64,000 bases of DNA from the IMG/VR virus record IMGVR_UViG_3300021142_000008, positions 62,001-126,000 of that record, one strand, 5' to 3'. The position numbers and the translations under genes are program-made. Shown here one piece after another: positions 38,701-46,665 of this stretch. The first letter of the stretch is position 1, and each line of letters starts with the position of its first letter. This DNA comes from a virus. The notes under the pieces are model-generated. The model was not told the origin of the DNA and searched no databases. It worked only from the letters and a program-made list of their open reading frames with translations.

Positions 38701-40325
38701 ATAGTTTTATTACCTTCTCTACTTCCACGTAATATTTCATATCCCACTATGCTTTCTATAGGATTTCCGTCTATATCCACAGGATGTGTTATACCTTCAA
38801 ACTGTACACCAAGTATTGTTATATCACCTACAGGACCAAAATGATTAACAACATTGTTCACTGTTACATCAGGCATCTTATGATGTCTTATAGATTGACC
38901 ACAAAGATCTCCCCATATATCAGGACGATCTCCTGGATAGTTTTCTGTAGATTCCCAGTAACCCATTAGTCCCTTAGCGATTACAAGACCACCATCAGGA
39001 AGTGTTGATTGTGTACTTGATGTTACACGAGCAGTGTTTTCCACTTGCCATGTTTTCATCTTAACACCATCAACAGTTTCAAAAGCATCTGTTGAATATG
39101 AATCATCGTTTTCTCCAGCCAATGCAGCTCTACCAGGAATATGATAGCTTTCACTAAACTCTCCTGTGTTATACACCCATCTTATAAAGAAAGCATATTG
39201 CTCATCTCTCATGTATCCAGTGTTATGACCACCTTTTACATAATAGTCTCCAGAATATCTTACCGCCACCCACTTAGTAACTATGTTATTTGCTTGTAGT
39301 TGATAGTTAAACTTATACTTACTGTAGACACCAAGTCTTAATAGATAGTCGTTTATACTCACCATACTATCTGATTTCTCTATAGGTTCTGTACGAAGTA
39401 CCACCTCACTGATAGGTACATTTACATATTCGTTATCAAACCTATCTACAGATATAGTTCCTTGACTTGTTGAATAGAAACCAAGACTTTTAGCAACTGT
39501 TTGTTGATTAAAGTTTCCTATAAGAACAAGCTCAAACTCATCAAATATTGTATCCATACTATCTATGGTTATTTTCAAACTTGATGATGTGTTTTCATGA
39601 GTGAATACACTTTGTACTTCAGATAGTCCTATAAGATCTGTAACTCTAACTTGGTTAACTGTATAAGCTAAACAAGCTTGGTAAGATCCATTAGGAAGAG
39701 ATCCAGCGCTCACTCCTTTAGTTAGTGTTACACAAGGATGGGTTAAGTGTGGAACTATTCGTATTTGTTCACAGTCTAGAACATCGGTATAACTTTTAAA
39801 TACACAACCATTTATTATCTTTTCTGTATATGTAAATGGAAGATCTGGAAGAGATGATGTTGGATCTAGTTTATCAATATCAACAGATCTGGTTGGGTTA
39901 AGTCCATCATCCCAGTATATAAGTCGCTCACAATCATAGCGTTTACGAAAAACACCTGTGATTAAATGAGAACGTTTAAAGTTTAAACATGGACAGTTTA
40001 CAAGCTTGGTATAAGCTCCTTTTGATCCACAAAGACTTTCGTCAAAAATTCCAATCTCTGAGTCAACATCATTAGTTGTAAAGACAACCCATTTATCTTC
40101 AGAGATGTATATAGATCCTATCACAGTGTATGGAAAGTCAGCACACTTAAATGTAGAAGGTTCGTTTCCTATAACACCTATTTGACCATCATGTGAATTG
40201 TTTACAGCGTTTCTGGCATGAGTGTACATACCATCTCCCAGGAAGGTTTCATTATGATCTTTAATCATACCTTTTCCAAAAGTGTTTACACCACTAGGCC
40301 CCGCTTGTTGTTGTTGATCAGCCAT
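35709..40325 (-). CDS. Muzzle-like tail tip protein
   Basis: A 1538-aa protein, beta-rich throughout. The N-terminus (NTFGKGMIKDHNETFLGDGMY) followed by NAVNNSHDGQIGVIGNEPS and repeated strand-turn units (IYISEDKWVVFT, GSIYI, FDESLCGSKG) fits the beta-propeller region of P22 gp10-like tail stabilisation proteins. In crAss-like phages the matching gene encodes the muzzle at the tail tip, located just before the cargo genes, as here. No transmembrane helix is visible. Neighbours upstream are ring/hub-like proteins. Assignment rests on N-terminal pattern, size and gene order. Confidence 0.68.
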   Translation of the reverse strand: MADQQQQAGPSGVNTFGKGMIKDHNETFLGDGMYTHARNAVNNSHDGQIGVIGNEPSTFKCADFPYTVIGSIYISEDKWVVFTTNDVDSEIGIFDESLCGSKGAYTKLVNCPCLNFKRSHLITGVFRKRYDCERLIYWDDGLNPTRSVDIDKLDPTSSLPDLPFTYTEKIINGCVFKSYTDVLDCEQIRIVPHLTHPCVTLTKGVSAGSLPNGSYQACLAYTVNQVRVTDLIGLSEVQSVFTHENTSSSLKITIDSMDTIFDEFELVLIGNFNQQTVAKSLGFYSTSQGTISVDRFDNEYVNVPISEVVLRTEPIEKSDSMVSINDYLLRLGVYSKYKFNYQLQANNIVTKWVAVRYSGDYYVKGGHNTGYMRDEQYAFFIRWVYNTGEFSESYHIPGRAALAGENDDSYSTDAFETVDGVKMKTWQVENTARVTSSTQSTLPDGGLVIAKGLMGYWESTENYPGDRPDIWGDLCGQSIRHHKMPDVTVNNVVNHFGPVGDITILGVQFEGITHPVDIDGNPIESIVGYEILRGSREGNKTIVGKGLLNNMREYPIPGNPNVKGLMQNYPYNDLRADSYLTTQEQTGYNGTGDPQSSKMVGYRKDMFSFHSPEVTFSNPYLSLSELKIYQELTGESIGSFTTPYKHPKFKVLTDADTVIADIVGVISAVNIFSRGIDIGPTTDNPVGMKVGPLPPVPYWQDVVGTGSNTSPASTIANIATATVQTVDWIAEAASILAFMTSFAELEKEKFLSLMMMLIPKGQFAAQYTSHGLYTDSVPNVEGNIRKKILDASYVGNGVQQFGTTHQVNNLNRSRVVVLQTGTDVNDPTTQDTSRYTMGDVNTELNTKTTGYISSYYGAIKTSLPSQYGQIESIKQLPISTCIQPTTTALGKTSTSSVMFGGDIYINRFTEKNTMFFFQNWLMGEPDEIEYDYTLYTNVPYPRFWLNSIEQKRSLLATSSDYRVLDKKESKTTYIKKGYFYLFNSGVRDFYVESEVNLGYRDWEDDVAKRHYDPDRYTDLVSLFRSDIIRSGNYYKYDYSLSIAKLFNSSISWGNVLPRDYNPTTAATCYVYRPNRVIYSLPQSDQSKQDAWRMFLANNFKDFRSKVTSIKQIHKTGALFMMKYMSPLMFVGTEELKLDGTNTAVTIGNGALFAGDAHLQSVSTAEESYEYGSNQSKFSSINTTHGVFWVSQNQGKIFVYAPHKMYYNQGESIVDITAGGMMKYWFSRYLPSQLLKVYPDYPQYDNPIVGVGVQMSYDSTNEIVYVSKRDYKPLKSTYTYDADGNFYDGGKISLTDPKYFEDASWTASYDPKSKMWISFHDWHPTLTLDGKSHLISINSDSAWMHNFRCDSYCNFYGKDYPFDIEFVSSTGQTVTSVRNVEYLLEAYKMHNDCRDKFHVLDTNFDYAIVYNSEQNSGLLHFNLVNRSNPLNMLGYPQVGSDHIEINYSKVEQKYRFNQFWDITKDRGENNTSVDVPMFNTSPNGYTYDINPTYVDYNKFALERKKFRHTINKVLLRKSVSGNQKLLFKISNVKNLNSPR

Positions 40326-40680
40326 GTTTTATATTTATCTTTTTCTTTTCACTTTGTTTATAGACCTCTTCTGTTAGATATCCAATAAGCCAGGCCTGAG
40401 CTTCTTCTTCTTTTACATCTCTCTCTTCAGTTAAACTTCTAGTTACATGATAGAGTTCGTGAGCTATTGTGTTGTGAGAGAAATGATCTATATGATAGAA
40501 GACATAGTATTTATTCATACTAAAACTAAGAGTTAACCCAGCCACATGGTCTTGATAAAGCTCTTTGTGTTTATGTTTTTTATAAACCTTGTTTATCTCT
40601 TTTCGTATATCACCATCACATATTATAACCTGAACGTCACACGCATAAGTAGGAAGTTTTATCATAAAACTTTCTCTCAT
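40318..40680 (-). CDS. Small zinc metallopeptidase-like protein
   Basis: A 120-aa protein from the ATG at 40680, five bases after the previous stop; a longer ORF reaching 40812 would run deep into the upstream gene and is not preferred. Motif HELYH (residues 74-78, within TIAHELYHVTR) and a downstream EEEAQAWLIGYLT helix form a minimal zincin: two His and a Glu from the second helix. Similar stand-alone HExxH proteins occur among phage structural genes. The substrate is unknown; processing of a neighbouring tail protein is possible. It ends in TGA, the only leftward gene to do so. Confidence 0.68.
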   Translation of the reverse strand: MRESFMIKLPTYACDVQVIICDGDIRKEINKVYKKHKHKELYQDHVAGLTLSFSMNKYYVFYHIDHFSHNTIAHELYHVTRSLTEERDVKEEEAQAWLIGYLTEEVYKQSEKKKINIKHG

Positions 40681-40684
40681 GTTT

Positions 40685-41599
40685 TTATCGTTTAGGTAAA
40701 GCCAGCACTGGTACATCGATGTTTTTAAACATGTCATAATACTTGTTGTACTGAGCTTTACGGTTAATCTGCCATAGTTTGTACATCTCAGCAAAGTCTG
40801 GTGTGTTGACAATAGTTAATGCGTAGTTACGAGCTTGTTTAAGCTTACCTTCAATCATTTGTAACTTCTGAACTACTTCTTCACCTTCTATATAAAGGTT
40901 CTCTAGAATACGCTGTTTGATGGCATATTCGTAATACTCATTAATCATCGGATGATCTAACACTAATAAGTTGCCTTTATCATCTTCTAACGCGCCCTGA
41001 TAAGATAAAAATACTTTACCCTCATCTACGTTAGTGTATATGAATCCGTTCTTAATGTAACCAAGTCTACCAGTTCCTTTATCATCTAATGCATCTTGTC
41101 TTCCTGTATCTGTAGAGATGTGTATACGTTCAAACTGTTCATACACTTTTGTTTCAAACTTTTTCTTCTCTACAACCTGTACGAATATGCGCTCACCAGT
41201 TTCACACTTAACACTATATGTTGAGTCACATGCACAATGAGCATCTTCATACCCACACTTCTGACATAACTGATCATTAAGAAACACATTACGTTTTCCT
41301 GTTACAATGTTTTCAGTGTGACGTCCCTGCATCACTTCTTCTTCTACACGATGTTTACCACACAATAAAGCGTAATTTAGTGTATAGAAATCATCTGGAA
41401 GTTTTATCTTACAGTGATCTATATCAAGAAGCTTTTCTTTTGTTCCGTGTATTCTAAGTCCAAGGTCATATGAAACACGTTGAGCAACCTTAATAAGTTG
41501 CCCAGGTTCAATCATACCCTCGTTGTTATAAGCTCTAAAGTCTGTAGCCACCTCATTCAAGAGCTGGTCAAAGGTTCTGTATAAAAGTTGTGTATTCAT
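40685..41599 (-). CDS. Tail/neck ring-like structural protein, 304 aa
   Basis: Conserved in gene order with crAss-like phages between the 224-aa ring candidate and the muzzle. The N-terminal half is helical (LLNEVATDFRAYNNEGMI). The centre has a Cys-rich insert (CQKCGYEDAHCACDS) that could bind metal, then a beta-rich part (IKNGFIYTNVDEGKVFLSYQG), and the C-terminal third is helical. The phrase 'YIKNGFIYTN...G.V.LSYQG' is characteristic of this virion family as I know it. The exact ring identity (tail hub or stabiliser) cannot be fixed from sequence alone. It couples to the upstream gene by a one-base overlap. Confidence 0.58.
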   Translation of the reverse strand: MNTQLLYRTFDQLLNEVATDFRAYNNEGMIEPGQLIKVAQRVSYDLGLRIHGTKEKLLDIDHCKIKLPDDFYTLNYALLCGKHRVEEEVMQGRHTENIVTGKRNVFLNDQLCQKCGYEDAHCACDSTYSVKCETGERIFVQVVEKKKFETKVYEQFERIHISTDTGRQDALDDKGTGRLGYIKNGFIYTNVDEGKVFLSYQGALEDDKGNLLVLDHPMINEYYEYAIKQRILENLYIEGEEVVQKLQMIEGKLKQARNYALTIVNTPDFAEMYKLWQINRKAQYNKYYDMFKNIDVPVLALPKR

Positions 41600-42273
41600 T
41601 ATCTAGAAGGGTTTTCTTTATCTATCATGTGATCAGCTGGCATGTTATAAAGACCTAATAAGTCTTTTACAACATTAGTTTCAAGTTCACTATAAAGATA
41701 ATCGGGTACGTTAAAGGGTTGAGCTATTTTATCTATACAATGATCAGGTTCACAAGTGAAAGCACTTATATCTTCTTCAAAGATCCCTTCTATACGAACA
41801 GTATCCCATTCAAGATTTGGGAAGTATATATAGTCATTCATAAACCAAAAGTATTTGGTTTTGTTGAATCTAAAGTTTTTACTACCAGCCATTACTAAGT
41901 AAGAACTAGGAAGGGTGGGTTGAAGTTCTTCAGATCCATCTACAGACATCACTGTTCTGATTAAGGGCCCATAGTATCCCTCTAGGAATGTAGGGAGTTT
42001 ATCTTTGGTTCTTTTTATTTTACAATTGGATGATATACCAACACAGCATGCTTCCACTTTATCCACCTCTTCAAGTTCTACAACAGGGAGTGCCTGAACA
42101 ACAGATGTCATAGACATAATCTTGTTCTTGGCATCTTCACGTCTTAATAGAAACTTAGCGTGTTTTAAAACAAAGGAATATATAACACGGTCGGTAAGAA
42201 GACTATCTGTTTTGACAGCTTTTACTTGTGAACGTATTCTGGATAAGACATCACCTATTAGACTTTTTGGCAT
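41599..42273 (-). CDS. Tail/neck ring-like structural protein, 224 aa
   Basis: A 224-aa protein beginning with a helix (LSRIRSQVKAVKTDSLLTDR, then FVLKHAKFLLRREDAKNK) typical of neck/tail-hub proteins of podovirus-like phages, followed by a beta domain (TKYFWFMNDYIYFPNLEWDTVRI split over residues 140-165). CCVGISSNC at about 76-84 is notable. It sits one base from the 195-aa gene and overlaps the 304-aa gene, so these three are probably one morphogenetic unit. A tail-ring or adaptor role is inferred from context. Confidence 0.55.
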   Translation of the reverse strand: MPKSLIGDVLSRIRSQVKAVKTDSLLTDRVIYSFVLKHAKFLLRREDAKNKIMSMTSVVQALPVVELEEVDKVEACCVGISSNCKIKRTKDKLPTFLEGYYGPLIRTVMSVDGSEELQPTLPSSYLVMAGSKNFRFNKTKYFWFMNDYIYFPNLEWDTVRIEGIFEEDISAFTCEPDHCIDKIAQPFNVPDYLYSELETNVVKDLLGLYNMPADHMIDKENPSR

Positions 42274-42274
42274 T

Positions 42275-42862
42275 TTATGTTAAGTTAAATTCATCGTAAT
42301 CTTTTAGAAGGTCAATAGTTTCTTTTTCTCTAAGATCTTTAGCAACGCTTTTTCTAAAGATTTTACTGATTCTAACTAGGTCATCGACAATCATATATTG
42401 TTTCCAAAGGGTTGGGTATTCATGAGCTACGTTTCTTCTAAAGTTTCTCACCCCTTCAAATCCCCAAAGATCATTGTTCTTAAACCTATACTTTGTTTCA
42501 AAGTTGGTGTAAAAGATCTTTGCTGTATAACTGTCGCTCTCCCAGTTTTGAAACTGTACCGGAACACCAAGCTGCTTTGACTTATTGTAGTTTATATTCA
42601 CCTTTTTTCTTTTAGGACATGTCCCAACAAATATAAACCCAAGCTGTTCAGGAAGCTCTATTCCGTCTCTAGATTGTATAACGTTCTTCCAGATGTTTCC
42701 GTTAAAGGTGGATATAATCTTCTTAAACTGTTCTAATGTTAAATCTTTATGCTTAGGGTTCTCTTGTATGAACGCTTCATAAGTCTTTATATTAGATAGA
42801 TTAAGCTTTGTAGGTCGATACCTTGGAGCGTTCAAATCTGGATTCTTAAATACTTTTTTCAA
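42275..42862 (-). CDS. Conserved crAss-like phage protein, 195 aa, TTG start
   Basis: The function is unknown. The middle and end carry a pattern I associate with a family widespread in crAss-like phages: KIFYTNFETKYRFKNNDLWGF, then RNFRRNVAHEYPTLWKQY (about residues 113-157). The frame begins with TTG; no ATG occurs until late in the protein, and the sequence after the TTG (KKVFKNPDLNAPRYR) is colinear with the family start. An AT-rich TATAATAT box lies about 10-20 bases upstream, consistent with its own promoter. It is followed directly by the ring-like genes. Confidence 0.6.
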   Translation of the reverse strand: MKKVFKNPDLNAPRYRPTKLNLSNIKTYEAFIQENPKHKDLTLEQFKKIISTFNGNIWKNVIQSRDGIELPEQLGFIFVGTCPKRKKVNINYNKSKQLGVPVQFQNWESDSYTAKIFYTNFETKYRFKNNDLWGFEGVRNFRRNVAHEYPTLWKQYMIVDDLVRISKIFRKSVAKDLREKETIDLLKDYDEFNLT

Positions 42863-42871
42863 GACACTTCT

Positions 42872-42895
42872 ATATTATAATGTACGTAAAACTTA
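42872..42895 (-). promoter_or_regulatory. Candidate promoter before the 195-aa gene
   Basis: The minus strand carries TTTTACGTACATTATAATATAG, with a TATAAT-like box, in a 60-bp gap right after the terminator-like hairpin of the upstream gene. Assigned by position and composition only. Confidence 0.35.
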
Positions 42896-42902
42896 GGTGA
42901 TA

Positions 42903-42926
42903 TTAAAACTAAACTTGGGAGGTTTA
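42903..42926 (-). terminator. Weak hairpin overlapping the stop of the metallophosphoesterase gene
   Basis: TAAAC (42910-42914) pairs with GTTTA (42922-42926). On the minus strand it starts at the TAA stop and is followed by TTTTAAT. It matches the element at 29634-29658 in 21 of 24 bases. Confidence 0.45.
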
Positions 42927-44243
42927 ACTATTAACAGTGAACTCACCAGCCTTTCCTGTGTATCGATCGTACAGTTCTATAATCATCTGACGCTTTGATC
43001 CAGTAAACTTCATATGATAGTGCCAGTAGTCAGAAGAACAAAGACTAGGAAGATGTTTAAGTGTAAAGCCATGTTGTTCATTCTCAGTGATGTATTCCAC
43101 TGTTTTCTTAGTATGCCAGTGACCTGTAAAACATACACGGTTGGTTGTCGCTCCCCATTCCTTATGGAACTCAGTAGCGTATAACAGCGCTGGGTTTTTG
43201 GTTTTTACATCACCATGTTCAAATGCTAGGAAGTTTATTCCGTAGGTTATCACTTTTCTCTCACTGTAATCAGCTATGAAAGATATACTCTTATCGGACA
43301 TAAAGCATTTGGATAACGCGTGGGCCAGGTGATATGAGCTTAGTCTATCATGGTTTCCCGGTAAGTATACTATTTTTAGATCCTTTGTAAACCCACTCAT
43401 AAAACCTATAGCCCAATACATAGTATCAAAAGCTATATCATATGCATGTTGAGCGGTGGTACTATTAGATACAGGTGTGCCCTGTGTGGTGGTTCCGTTA
43501 AACGTATCCATGTTTAATAGGTCACCTCCTAATACAAATACAAGACTGTCTAAGTTATGAGACGCGTGTGTCTTATACATTAGCTCTTCTAGGGATCTTT
43601 TAAATCTATCCACGGCCGAGTCATTTCCTTCTTTACCTATGTGTAAGTCTTGAGAAGATATAACACCAATCACCGGACTTATAAAAGCTGACGGTTTCAC
43701 CTTTGGTGTAGGAATGTGTACTGGTTTAAAGTTTTTCAGAGTTTCTTCCAAGAGTTCTTTGGTAGAAAGCTGACGCTGGGTTACAAATCCAGTGATAAGC
43801 CACAACCCATTAGGTTGTTGTTTATTGTAATAGTTGGATAGTTTCCACTTCTTGGAGTCTTTGATCTTCAGAAGTTCTTCCACTTCTTCAGGAGACTTTG
43901 GTTCATTACTAGCCAACACCTTTATCTTTCCGGTACCAAGATCTAGGTTTTCTTCAAACTCTATTCGTTTACTTGTTAGCTTATTGGTGAGATCAACAAC
44001 ATGATCTTCAAGCTGTGAGATATATTGATCTTTTATAGCTTCATCATCCATCACACCAAGCATGCGTTTCCCACACATCTCGACTAGGTTGTTATCCACT
44101 TCGTCTTGTAACAGAGCTTTAGTCTGTTCTATCTGTTCACGGATTTCCTGGTATTTATCTAAAGAGATTCCTAACTTAGCAGCGCAGTAAGCATCTGTCT
44201 TTTTCCATTTTATCGACCCGTAAACCTGATTGATTAGATTCAT
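42924..44243 (-). CDS. Calcineurin-like metallophosphoesterase
   Basis: A 439-aa protein. The N-terminal 150 residues are helical with a coiled-coil-like stretch (LEDHVVDLTNKLTSK). The C-terminal domain has all metallophosphoesterase motifs in order: SQDLHIGK near 197, GGDLLNMD near 240, GNHD near 296 and GHWH near 375, which supply the two-metal centre. It probably hydrolyses phosphodiesters or phosphomonoesters, perhaps nucleic-acid ends, but the substrate is not evident. It stands alone between a strong terminator upstream (44310-44346) and a hairpin at its stop, with a 144-bp upstream gap, so it is probably separately transcribed although it lies inside the tail gene block. Confidence 0.85.
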   Translation of the reverse strand: MNLINQVYGSIKWKKTDAYCAAKLGISLDKYQEIREQIEQTKALLQDEVDNNLVEMCGKRMLGVMDDEAIKDQYISQLEDHVVDLTNKLTSKRIEFEENLDLGTGKIKVLASNEPKSPEEVEELLKIKDSKKWKLSNYYNKQQPNGLWLITGFVTQRQLSTKELLEETLKNFKPVHIPTPKVKPSAFISPVIGVISSQDLHIGKEGNDSAVDRFKRSLEELMYKTHASHNLDSLVFVLGGDLLNMDTFNGTTTQGTPVSNSTTAQHAYDIAFDTMYWAIGFMSGFTKDLKIVYLPGNHDRLSSYHLAHALSKCFMSDKSISFIADYSERKVITYGINFLAFEHGDVKTKNPALLYATEFHKEWGATTNRVCFTGHWHTKKTVEYITENEQHGFTLKHLPSLCSSDYWHYHMKFTGSKRQMIIELYDRYTGKAGEFTVNS

Positions 44244-44249
44244 ATATGT

Positions 44250-44282
44250 TGTTTTAGTTATATATACGGTATGTAAAGATAT
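44250..44282 (-). promoter_or_regulatory. Candidate promoter before the metallophosphoesterase gene
   Basis: Between the terminator and the start codon the minus strand reads ATCTTTACATACCGTATATATAAC. The piece CTTTACATAYC also occurs upstream of the 135-aa gene (50694). It is AT-rich and promoter-like but unproven. Confidence 0.3.
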
Positions 44283-44309
44283 AGGTTTTTTTATAAATCT
44301 ATGTTAATA

Positions 44310-44346
44310 TTAAAAAAATAAGTTCTCCTATAGAAATAGGAGAACT
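44310..44346 (-). terminator. Intrinsic terminator after the SprB-repeat gene
   Basis: A perfect 11-bp stem (AGTTCTCCTAT at 44321-44331, ATAGGAGAACT at 44336-44346) with a 4-base loop, followed on the minus strand by TATTTTTTTAA. It lies 40 bases after the stop of the 664-aa gene and ends the appendage operon. Confidence 0.9.
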
Positions 44347-44386
44347 GTTTGTGTCGATGCGGAAACCAACAAAACCGCTGACTCTT

Positions 44387-46381
44387 TTATAAATTATTTT
44401 GAAATATGAAGAACAGATTATCTGTAGCGTCATATGTAATACCTGTAAAAATATTATCACCATTTATCAAAGCTGTTTCAGGAAAAACTATATCTGAAGG
44501 GTTCCCATTTCTATAAATAGTTACTGTGTCACCATGAGCGTAACCAGAAACATTGATAGTGATAGATCCAGATGTTAAACCAAATGGATGAGATCCTGTA
44601 TAAGTGTTACCAAATGTAACAGGATTGAGTATTGTAAACCCGTATATACCAGTAATTTGATTAACTACTAAACTGTTAGAGTTGAATATATGTTCTATAA
44701 CAACACCACCTTGATCTGGTATACAACTATTTCCCATAATATAAGATCCATCACCAGTAACTTTTCTCACCCCATATTTCATATTAACACATATAGTGAC
44801 TGGTTCATCACCAGCTACAAGAGTTAATGTTGTCACTGTATCACTATAACATGGTAAATATCTAAAGGTTGTAGATGAATAAGGGAATGTACTTGGATAT
44901 AATGTGAAGTTTACACAAGGAGATGTACAACATCCTAACAGTGTTAGTGTCCACCAATGAGATGGAGCTGTAGGAGTTATAGCCCCATAGTCTTTATTAG
45001 AACAAAAAGTAGCTGATAAAGCATTATAACTTTCTGCGTTATGATAAGATCCTTCACAATCATAATATGTAAACCCAGTATCTTGAGCTGTGTTTTCTAA
45101 AAGATATGTACAACAATTTGTTTGACAAGCTGACTCAGTACATGTTCCCGCAGGTATTTCAAAGTCAAAACTTATAGTACATCCTCGGGCATCGGTGGCT
45201 ACACATATATATGTGGTATTTTCTAATAGTCCTGTAGCTGTTTGAGTTGTTTGAGTTGGAACTGTGTTCCAAGAATATGTTACTGGAGCCACAGCACGTC
45301 TTATAACTGGCATAGTAGCTGTACCATTATTTCCAGCTACATTATCAGGAGTCGTTGTAAATCCACCACTATCTGTAATTAAGTTACAAGTAATAGTTGG
45401 TATTGTTACAGTAAATGATTTAGAACATGGTACCACTGTATTAGCAAGATCAGTAACAAAACAACTGTATGTAGCTCCAGCAACTAGTCCGGTAGCTGTA
45501 TTACTACTAGAAGATGTTGTTGTAATTTGTCCATTACTCCATGAGTATTTCCAAGGACCAGTTCCACCAGCAACAGTGATTGTTGCTGTACCAGTGGCTG
45601 TTGATATACAAGAAGCTGTTGTAGTGAATGTTGCTGACAAGTTACAAACGAATGTTGATGGAGCTATTGGTGTTGTACTTATGTATTCTACACAATGATT
45701 ACCTGTTCCTGAATCAGTCCAAGTAACAGTGCATGTATAAACCACTCCAGTATATAAACCTGTAGCTGTAGCTGTAGTTTGTCCATTTGTCCAAAGATAT
45801 GTTACAGTTCCAGTTCCAGGTACATCAAAAACTACAGTGGCTGTACCATTACTACCTGTTGAGTTAGTAGGCGCTGTTTGTTCTATTGTTAAAACAAGTG
45901 GACATACAAATGTTGTATGTGACATATGTACATTACCTGTAACATAACAGTCTGTGTTATTATCAGTCACTGTAAACGGATTATCTCCTACAGTTAGATT
46001 TGTAATACTAAAATCAATGTCTCCTGTATTAGCCCAAACTATTGAATAACCACCAGATCCACCACTAACACTTATATCAGCCTGACCATTTGTTCCATCT
46101 GTATTACTAGGAAGTACAACATTAGATACTGTAGCTACTAGTTGACAAACTGGGTTAGAAGTTGGGATTGTTAATGTGTTAGATGAAAAATCTCCTCTAC
46201 ATAAAGCCTTTACAGATCCGGCATACTCATATTCTGTTAAACCTGTTATAATAGCTGGACTACTAAACACTGTAACAGTTTGTATGTTACTTGGGTTGGA
46301 TGTAGGCCAATAGCTAATCTGATACCCATTTACAGGGGTGGGGGATGTAGTGGGAAAGTGTATAGTTAAAGTATTTGACAT
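44387..46381 (-). CDS. Tail appendage protein with SprB-like repeats
   Basis: A 664-aa secreted-type virion protein. The N-terminal ~80 residues form an FN3-like unit (VNGYQISYWPTSNPS). Four repeats follow at about 86-145, 170-228, 262-322 and 343-402, each with G-x-x-G-x-A-x-I/V..., a Y-x-W-x-N-G core and T-G-L...Y-x-C-x-V-T-D...C, the pattern of SprB repeats of Bacteroidota gliding adhesins. The C-terminal half is Cys-rich (CQTNCCTYLLEN) and ends in a beta domain. It is the last gene of the appendage operon. The role is probably receptor or glycan binding at the tail; repeat sharing with host adhesins is inferred. Confidence 0.65.
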   Translation of the reverse strand: MSNTLTIHFPTTSPTPVNGYQISYWPTSNPSNIQTVTVFSSPAIITGLTEYEYAGSVKALCRGDFSSNTLTIPTSNPVCQLVATVSNVVLPSNTDGTNGQADISVSGGSGGYSIVWANTGDIDFSITNLTVGDNPFTVTDNNTDCYVTGNVHMSHTTFVCPLVLTIEQTAPTNSTGSNGTATVVFDVPGTGTVTYLWTNGQTTATATGLYTGVVYTCTVTWTDSGTGNHCVEYISTTPIAPSTFVCNLSATFTTTASCISTATGTATITVAGGTGPWKYSWSNGQITTTSSSSNTATGLVAGATYSCFVTDLANTVVPCSKSFTVTIPTITCNLITDSGGFTTTPDNVAGNNGTATMPVIRRAVAPVTYSWNTVPTQTTQTATGLLENTTYICVATDARGCTISFDFEIPAGTCTESACQTNCCTYLLENTAQDTGFTYYDCEGSYHNAESYNALSATFCSNKDYGAITPTAPSHWWTLTLLGCCTSPCVNFTLYPSTFPYSSTTFRYLPCYSDTVTTLTLVAGDEPVTICVNMKYGVRKVTGDGSYIMGNSCIPDQGGVVIEHIFNSNSLVVNQITGIYGFTILNPVTFGNTYTGSHPFGLTSGSITINVSGYAHGDTVTIYRNGNPSDIVFPETALINGDNIFTGITYDATDNLFFIFQNNL

Positions 46382-46390
46382 CTTTTAGTA

Positions 46391-46654
46391 TTAATGAGGT
46401 ACAGTAGCACAACAAGTTTGTAGTTCACATATAGCCCTTTCGATAGCAGCTATGATAACATCAAGACGATCACCTGGATGTATTCCTAAACAAGGAAGCT
46501 CTGTAGTCCCTGTATAAGCAACACAGATATCTTTTACAACATCTTCACATGGTTCTCCATCAGTACATGGAGGAAGGATAACCACCGGATCGTGATCGAC
46601 ACAAGGGTTTTGATTTTCTAAAGGTATTGGTGTATCATGACATCCACAAGACAT
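46391..46654 (-). CDS. Small Cys-rich appendage protein with C-x-Y-T-G module
   Basis: An 87-aa protein starting MSCGCHDTPIP. Its second half is a copy of a module used by neighbours: CVAYTGTTELPCLGI, then GDRLDVIIAAIERAIC. Similar modules lie in the 105-aa gene (46666-46983) and the N-terminus of the 457-aa gene. No enzyme motif is present. It is probably a small structural piece of the tail appendage, with Cys residues that may form disulfides or bind metal. Confidence 0.6.
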   Translation of the reverse strand: MSCGCHDTPIPLENQNPCVDHDPVVILPPCTDGEPCEDVVKDICVAYTGTTELPCLGIHPGDRLDVIIAAIERAICELQTCCATVPH

Positions 46655-46665
46655 ATATAATATTT

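Noticed and set aside
45264-45698. 144-aa rightward ORF opposite the SprB repeats
   Set aside because: A mirror of the Thr-rich sense strand, Val-rich and without motifs.
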